A stretch of DNA of 36,090 nt from Acidobacteriaceae bacterium. Lineage in GTDB: Bacteria; Acidobacteriota; Terriglobia; Terriglobales; Acidobacteriaceae. A model generated the notes under the pieces. That model had not been told where the DNA came from. It did not search any database and was given only the letters and a program-made list of their open reading frames with translations. Of this stretch, positions 33,778 through 36,090 are shown in pieces. The position numbers were made by a program, and so were the translations under genes. Within the stretch, counting starts at the first letter, position 1. Every line of letters begins with the position of its first letter. The DNA lies in contig PMYE01000035.1 of NCBI GenBank assembly GCA_003171315.1, forward strand, positions 1-36,090, written 5' to 3'.

Positions 33778-34623
33778 TCATGAATAGGGCCAAAACGCAC
33801 CTCTCGGCCGGGGACTATCGCCGGCCATGGCTTTGCGTTCAGCGGCGCGTGGGCTTTCGATCTGATTTCGAGCCAAAAATTCCCCCGTCATCTCAAAGTA
33901 TGCCTCGGCCCCACGTGAGCGAGGGTCGTACAAGAAGACCGGTTTACCGTGGCTCGGTGCTTCCGCCAGACGGACGTTGCGCGGGATCACGGTCCGATAA
34001 AGAATGTCCCGAAAATACTCGCGAAGGGTGTCGGTCACCTGTTGAGCGAGATTGGTGCGATCGTCGTACATGGTCAGCAGCACGCCTTCGATAGTGAGGC
34101 TGGGATTGTAGGCCGCGCGCACCCGTTCGAGGGTTGAAATCAGCTCCGAGATTCCCTCAAGAGCGAAGTATTCGGCCTGCATGGGCACAATCAGGCTCTC
34201 CGCCGCGGAGAGCACATTGAGAGTCAAAAGGTCGAGGGCCGGCGGGCCATCCAGGAAGATGAGATCGAAGTTGTCTCTGATCGGTTCCAGTCCGTGGCGT
34301 AGGCGGAGGGCGCGGTCCTCTGTCGAGGCCAGCTCAATATTTGCCCCAGTCAGATTCTTGGAGCCGGGCAACAGCCAAAGACCATCCACTTCTGTGGAGA
34401 GGACGACCTGTTCCGCCATACTGTCGCCCATGAGCACGTCGTACGCGGAGTGGCGGCTGTCGTCACGCTGGAGCCCGAGACCCGAGGAGGCGTTGGCCTG
34501 GGGATCGCAGTCAACCAGGAGGACTTTGAGGCCTTCTAAAGCCAGACATGCGGCCAGATTGATGGCTGTGGTGGTTTTTCCCACTCCGCCCTTTTGGTTC
34601 ACGACCCCGATGATCTTGCCCAT
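33778..34623 (-). CDS. parA: Chromosome-partitioning ATPase ParA (Soj)
   Basis: This 281-residue deviant-Walker ATPase has the P-loop [12 protein letters not shown] (residues 9-20), the switch region [14 protein letters not shown] and [13 protein letters not shown]. It binds DNA non-specifically as an ATP dimer and moves ParB-parS complexes. It is about 28 residues longer than B. subtilis Soj because of a basic, Pro-rich C-terminal tail ([20 protein letters not shown]) of unknown role. There is no strong ribosome site before ATG 34623. It heads the parAB operon. Confidence 0.95.
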   Translation of the reverse strand: MGKIIGVVNQKGGVGKTTTAINLAACLALEGLKVLLVDCDPQANASSGLGLQRDDSRHSAYDVLMGDSMAEQVVLSTEVDGLWLLPGSKNLTGANIELASTEDRALRLRHGLEPIRDNFDLIFLDGPPALDLLTLNVLSAAESLIVPMQAEYFALEGISELISTLERVRAAYNPSLTIEGVLLTMYDDRTNLAQQVTDTLREYFRDILYRTVIPRNVRLAEAPSHGKPVFLYDPRSRGAEAYFEMTGEFLARNQIESPRAAERKAMAGDSPRPRGAFWPYS

Positions 34624-34899
34624 GGCATTTCAGAGTAAAGGAAAGAGCTGAAACGCGAATTTCCTTGCGTTGTGGGAAACCGGGCAAGGTTGTGGAAAGC
34701 GCGTGGGGCTCGACGGGCTGCTTTGTGTAGCAATCGCTTGAGCAGGAAGGGTTTCTCAGCCAGATCCCGCAATGGGGCTTGGAACGGACAATAACGGCCC
34801 TGTGGTGGAAAACCTCATGGCGATTTGGCGCGATTTTGCTGAGGTTGCGGAGTGTGTCTTATTTTGAACCCAAACCCAAATTGGGCCGCAAGCGATCGA

Positions 34900-34915
34900 T
34901 GTTCCACATGGAACC
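34900..34915. promoter_or_regulatory. parS: parS site, imperfect
   Basis: TGTTCCACATGGAACC differs from the parS palindrome at two positions. It lies 56 bp from a perfect site and 277 bp upstream of parA, so it is probably a second ParB loading site. Confidence 0.75.
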
Positions 34916-34955
34916 CTTGCCGTTTCGGTTCCCATCCCGACTACGTATCCCAAAC

Positions 34956-34971
34956 TGTTCCACGTGGAACA
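34956..34971. promoter_or_regulatory. parS: parS site, perfect palindrome
   Basis: TGTTCCACGTGGAACA is a perfect 16-bp palindrome and matches the conserved bacterial parS form. It should be the main nucleation site for ParB made by the adjacent operon. Confidence 0.93.
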
Positions 34972-35092
34972 CACAGAAGGGTGCAATCTGCTAAATACAG
35001 GGCGTGGTCCGATGGATTCTCTTCACCGGCCCTCTGGATTCCGGAACCGGATAGGCTCAAGACTCGTATCAAACGACAAGGAGAACCTACGC

Positions 35093-35512
35093 ATGAAATG
35101 GCTCCTTGCACTGATCACTATTTGCCTTGCTTCAACAGCCTCCCTGGCGCAATCTACAGCCGCCACCCCCGAACAGACCCTTCAACAACAAATAGCTCAA
35201 GCGAGATCGCTTTCTGAAAAACATGCCTATGCGGAAGCCGCCGCGATCCTGGAGAAGTTCTCCGCCGATCCGCAGATCACGGCAACACCAGAATGGACCA
35301 ATGAACTCTATAATCTGGCCTGCTATCAGGCGCTGGCGGGGTAGCCTGCTCAGGCGCTTGCTGCGCTCAAAAAGGCCTTCGCTTTGGGCGCCGGCGCCTT
35401 TGTTGAATCGACTGGTACGCTCTCAATTATTCACAGAGAATCGGGGCGGTCGGTTGAAAATTCGCTTGACAATCTCTTGCGGAAGCGCCTAGCGTGGTGC
35501 GCAATGAATTAG
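35093..35512 (+). pseudogene. Exported TPR-like protein interrupted by a nonsense codon
   Basis: AAGGAG precedes ATG 35093, which opens a signal peptide (MKWLLALITICLASTASLAQ) and a helical repeat region (KHAYAEAAAILEKF, NELYNLACYQALAG). TAG at 35342 stops translation after 83 residues. The same frame then continues as PAQALAALKKAFALGAG, which is what follows NLACYQALAGQ in TPR-type proteins. A CAG (Gln) to TAG change explains this. The continuing frame loses TPR character by about 35410 and ends at 35512. The 83-residue product could still be exported but is probably non-functional. Confidence 0.6.
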
Positions 35513-35809
35513 TCGTCATCGAAGTAGGCATTCGCTTCACCGCGTAACTCTGGATGAAGCTGACCTTTTCGAGTGTTTCTTTCTGGGCCCGGTCACACGG
35601 CCGTGCGGCAGGGTTTTCCCTTCTCCCAAAATCTGCGCAACTCCTTATGCTCTGGGGCTGAAGAAGTTTCTGTGCCCAGCGCGTAACTTCTTCACGCGTC
35701 CCGTCGATGGTCGACGGAGAGGAGTGTTGTGCGCTCAAATCCCCGACCACGGTGTAAAGGACAAGGATAAGTAGTCACATTTCAAATGAAGGGAAGGAGA
35801 TTTCGCTGA
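35513..35809. other. Intergenic region between two broken exported ORFs
   Basis: No gene is supported here. It contains the two hairpins at 35659..35694 and 35701..35717. A minus-strand frame at 35427..35750 has no recognisable features. Confidence 0.35.
35659..35694. repeat. 10-bp perfect inverted repeat
   Basis: TGAAGAAGTT (35659..35668) and AACTTCTTCA (35685..35694) are separated by 16 nt. A second hairpin, CCGTCGA-tgg-TCGACGG, follows at 35701..35717. No gene in the surroundings explains them. Confidence 0.5.
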
Positions 35810-36063
35810 ATGAGAAATAGATCTGTTTCTTCTCTATAAAGTCTCCGAAGTCTCCCCTGTTCGTGTTGATGCTCGCTGCTCCGGCCTTGCTCGGCATCCT
35901 GGCAAATGCCCGGGAAATGAGTGCCCAAAGTGTAGTGTGCGGTCAGCCCATTCTTAACTCGAAATACACCGCAATACCGGCCGCGGCGCAGATGAACTCC
36001 GATCTCGTACACCTCAACGCTCCTGCTTATAGCAGCAAGATTTGCGAGCAGGGCGGGGGGTAG
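35810..36063 (+). pseudogene. Frameshifted small exported protein
   Basis: AAGGAG lies about 10 nt before ATG 35810, which begins MRNRSVSSL and hits a stop at once. One frame over, without its own ribosome site, comes KSPKSPLFVLMLAAPALLGILA, in pieces a typical signal-peptide core. It is followed by a mature part containing CGQPILNSKYTAIP and Cys near the end. Joining the two frames between about 35830 and 35850 restores a normal signal peptide, so a single-base indel is likely. The frame ends at TAG 36061, while the codons beyond it still read as plausible protein up to the window edge. Function unknown. Confidence 0.4.
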
Positions 36064-36090
36064 CACTATGAACTGAACCGTAACAGCATC

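Larger units (their letters stand above)
34624..35092. other. Intergenic region with parS sites and DnaA-box-like motifs
   Basis: This non-coding stretch between parA and the exported remnant holds two parS sites. Three sequences differ by one base from the DnaA-box pattern TGTGNAWAA: TGTGGGAAA (34671), TGTGGAAAG (34691) and GGTGGAAAA (34804). The first two are exactly 20 bp apart. An origin nearby is possible but not shown. Confidence 0.4.

Noticed and set aside
1-36090. Search for CRISPR arrays, transposases, tRNA and rRNA genes
   Set aside because: No regularly spaced repeats, transposase motifs or tRNA/rRNA-like sequences noticed by eye; a tRNA scan could not be run.

Overview
The window looks like a chromosomal segment of an Acidobacteriota (Terriglobia-type) genome. 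The reasons are two very large two-module FtsX/MacB permeases of the acidobacterial 'ADOP' type, a DnaE2 remnant, Soj/Spo0J-type parAB with parS, secreted DUF4038 glycosidases and GC-rich DNA. This assignment is inference from gene content. No rRNA, tRNA, CRISPR array or transposase was seen.

Layout. (1) 0.5-8.2 kb: an ABC exporter and tailoring cluster. Rightward genes encode an FtsX permease, an MGT-type glycosyltransferase, an internally deleted second permease, an ABC ATPase, a shortened exported protein and an alpha/beta hydrolase. A convergent leftward pair encodes an acyl-adenylating ligase and an NAD(P)-dependent thioester/acyl reductase. Four consecutive rightward ORFs are joined by ATGA overlaps. 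The set resembles a pathway that activates, reduces, glycosylates and exports an acyl compound, but two members are damaged. (2) 8.5-9.0 kb: the isolated C-terminal OB domain of a DnaE2-type polymerase (pseudogene).

(3) 9.2-22.2 kb, all leftward: a MacAB/TolC-like efflux locus carrying its own regulators. The order of transcription is HlyD adaptor, ABC ATPase, ADOP permease, second ABC ATPase, TolC, a C-terminal TolC fragment, NtrC-type response regulator, NtrY-type kinase, and a second ADOP permease. A GG-N10-GC sigma-54 promoter lies just before the adaptor gene, with a perfect 16-nt palindrome about 128 bp upstream of the predicted start. A weaker promoter/palindrome pair of similar geometry precedes the second ADOP gene. 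The simplest model is a sigma-54 regulon controlled by the locus's own regulator. This is the most interesting system in the window.

(4) 23.0-26.5 kb: a 1.75-kb tandem duplication of a secreted DUF4038 glycosidase gene with its leader. The junction contains a copy of the 3' end of the aldehyde dehydrogenase gene found at 27.2 kb. (5) 26.6-32.0 kb, leftward: a zinc-ribbon protein, a deoC/two-domain aldehyde dehydrogenase pair, and a secreted clan GH-A glycosidase. (6) 32.0-35.0 kb: a VapBC-like toxin-antitoxin pair, then parB and parA, with two parS sites upstream of parA. (7) 35.1-36.1 kb: two broken exported-protein genes, one with a nonsense codon and one with a frameshift.

Several neighbouring genes are decayed copies: the permease remnant, exported protein, TolC fragment, DnaE2 tail and two exported ORFs. 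This suggests repeated local duplication and deletion.
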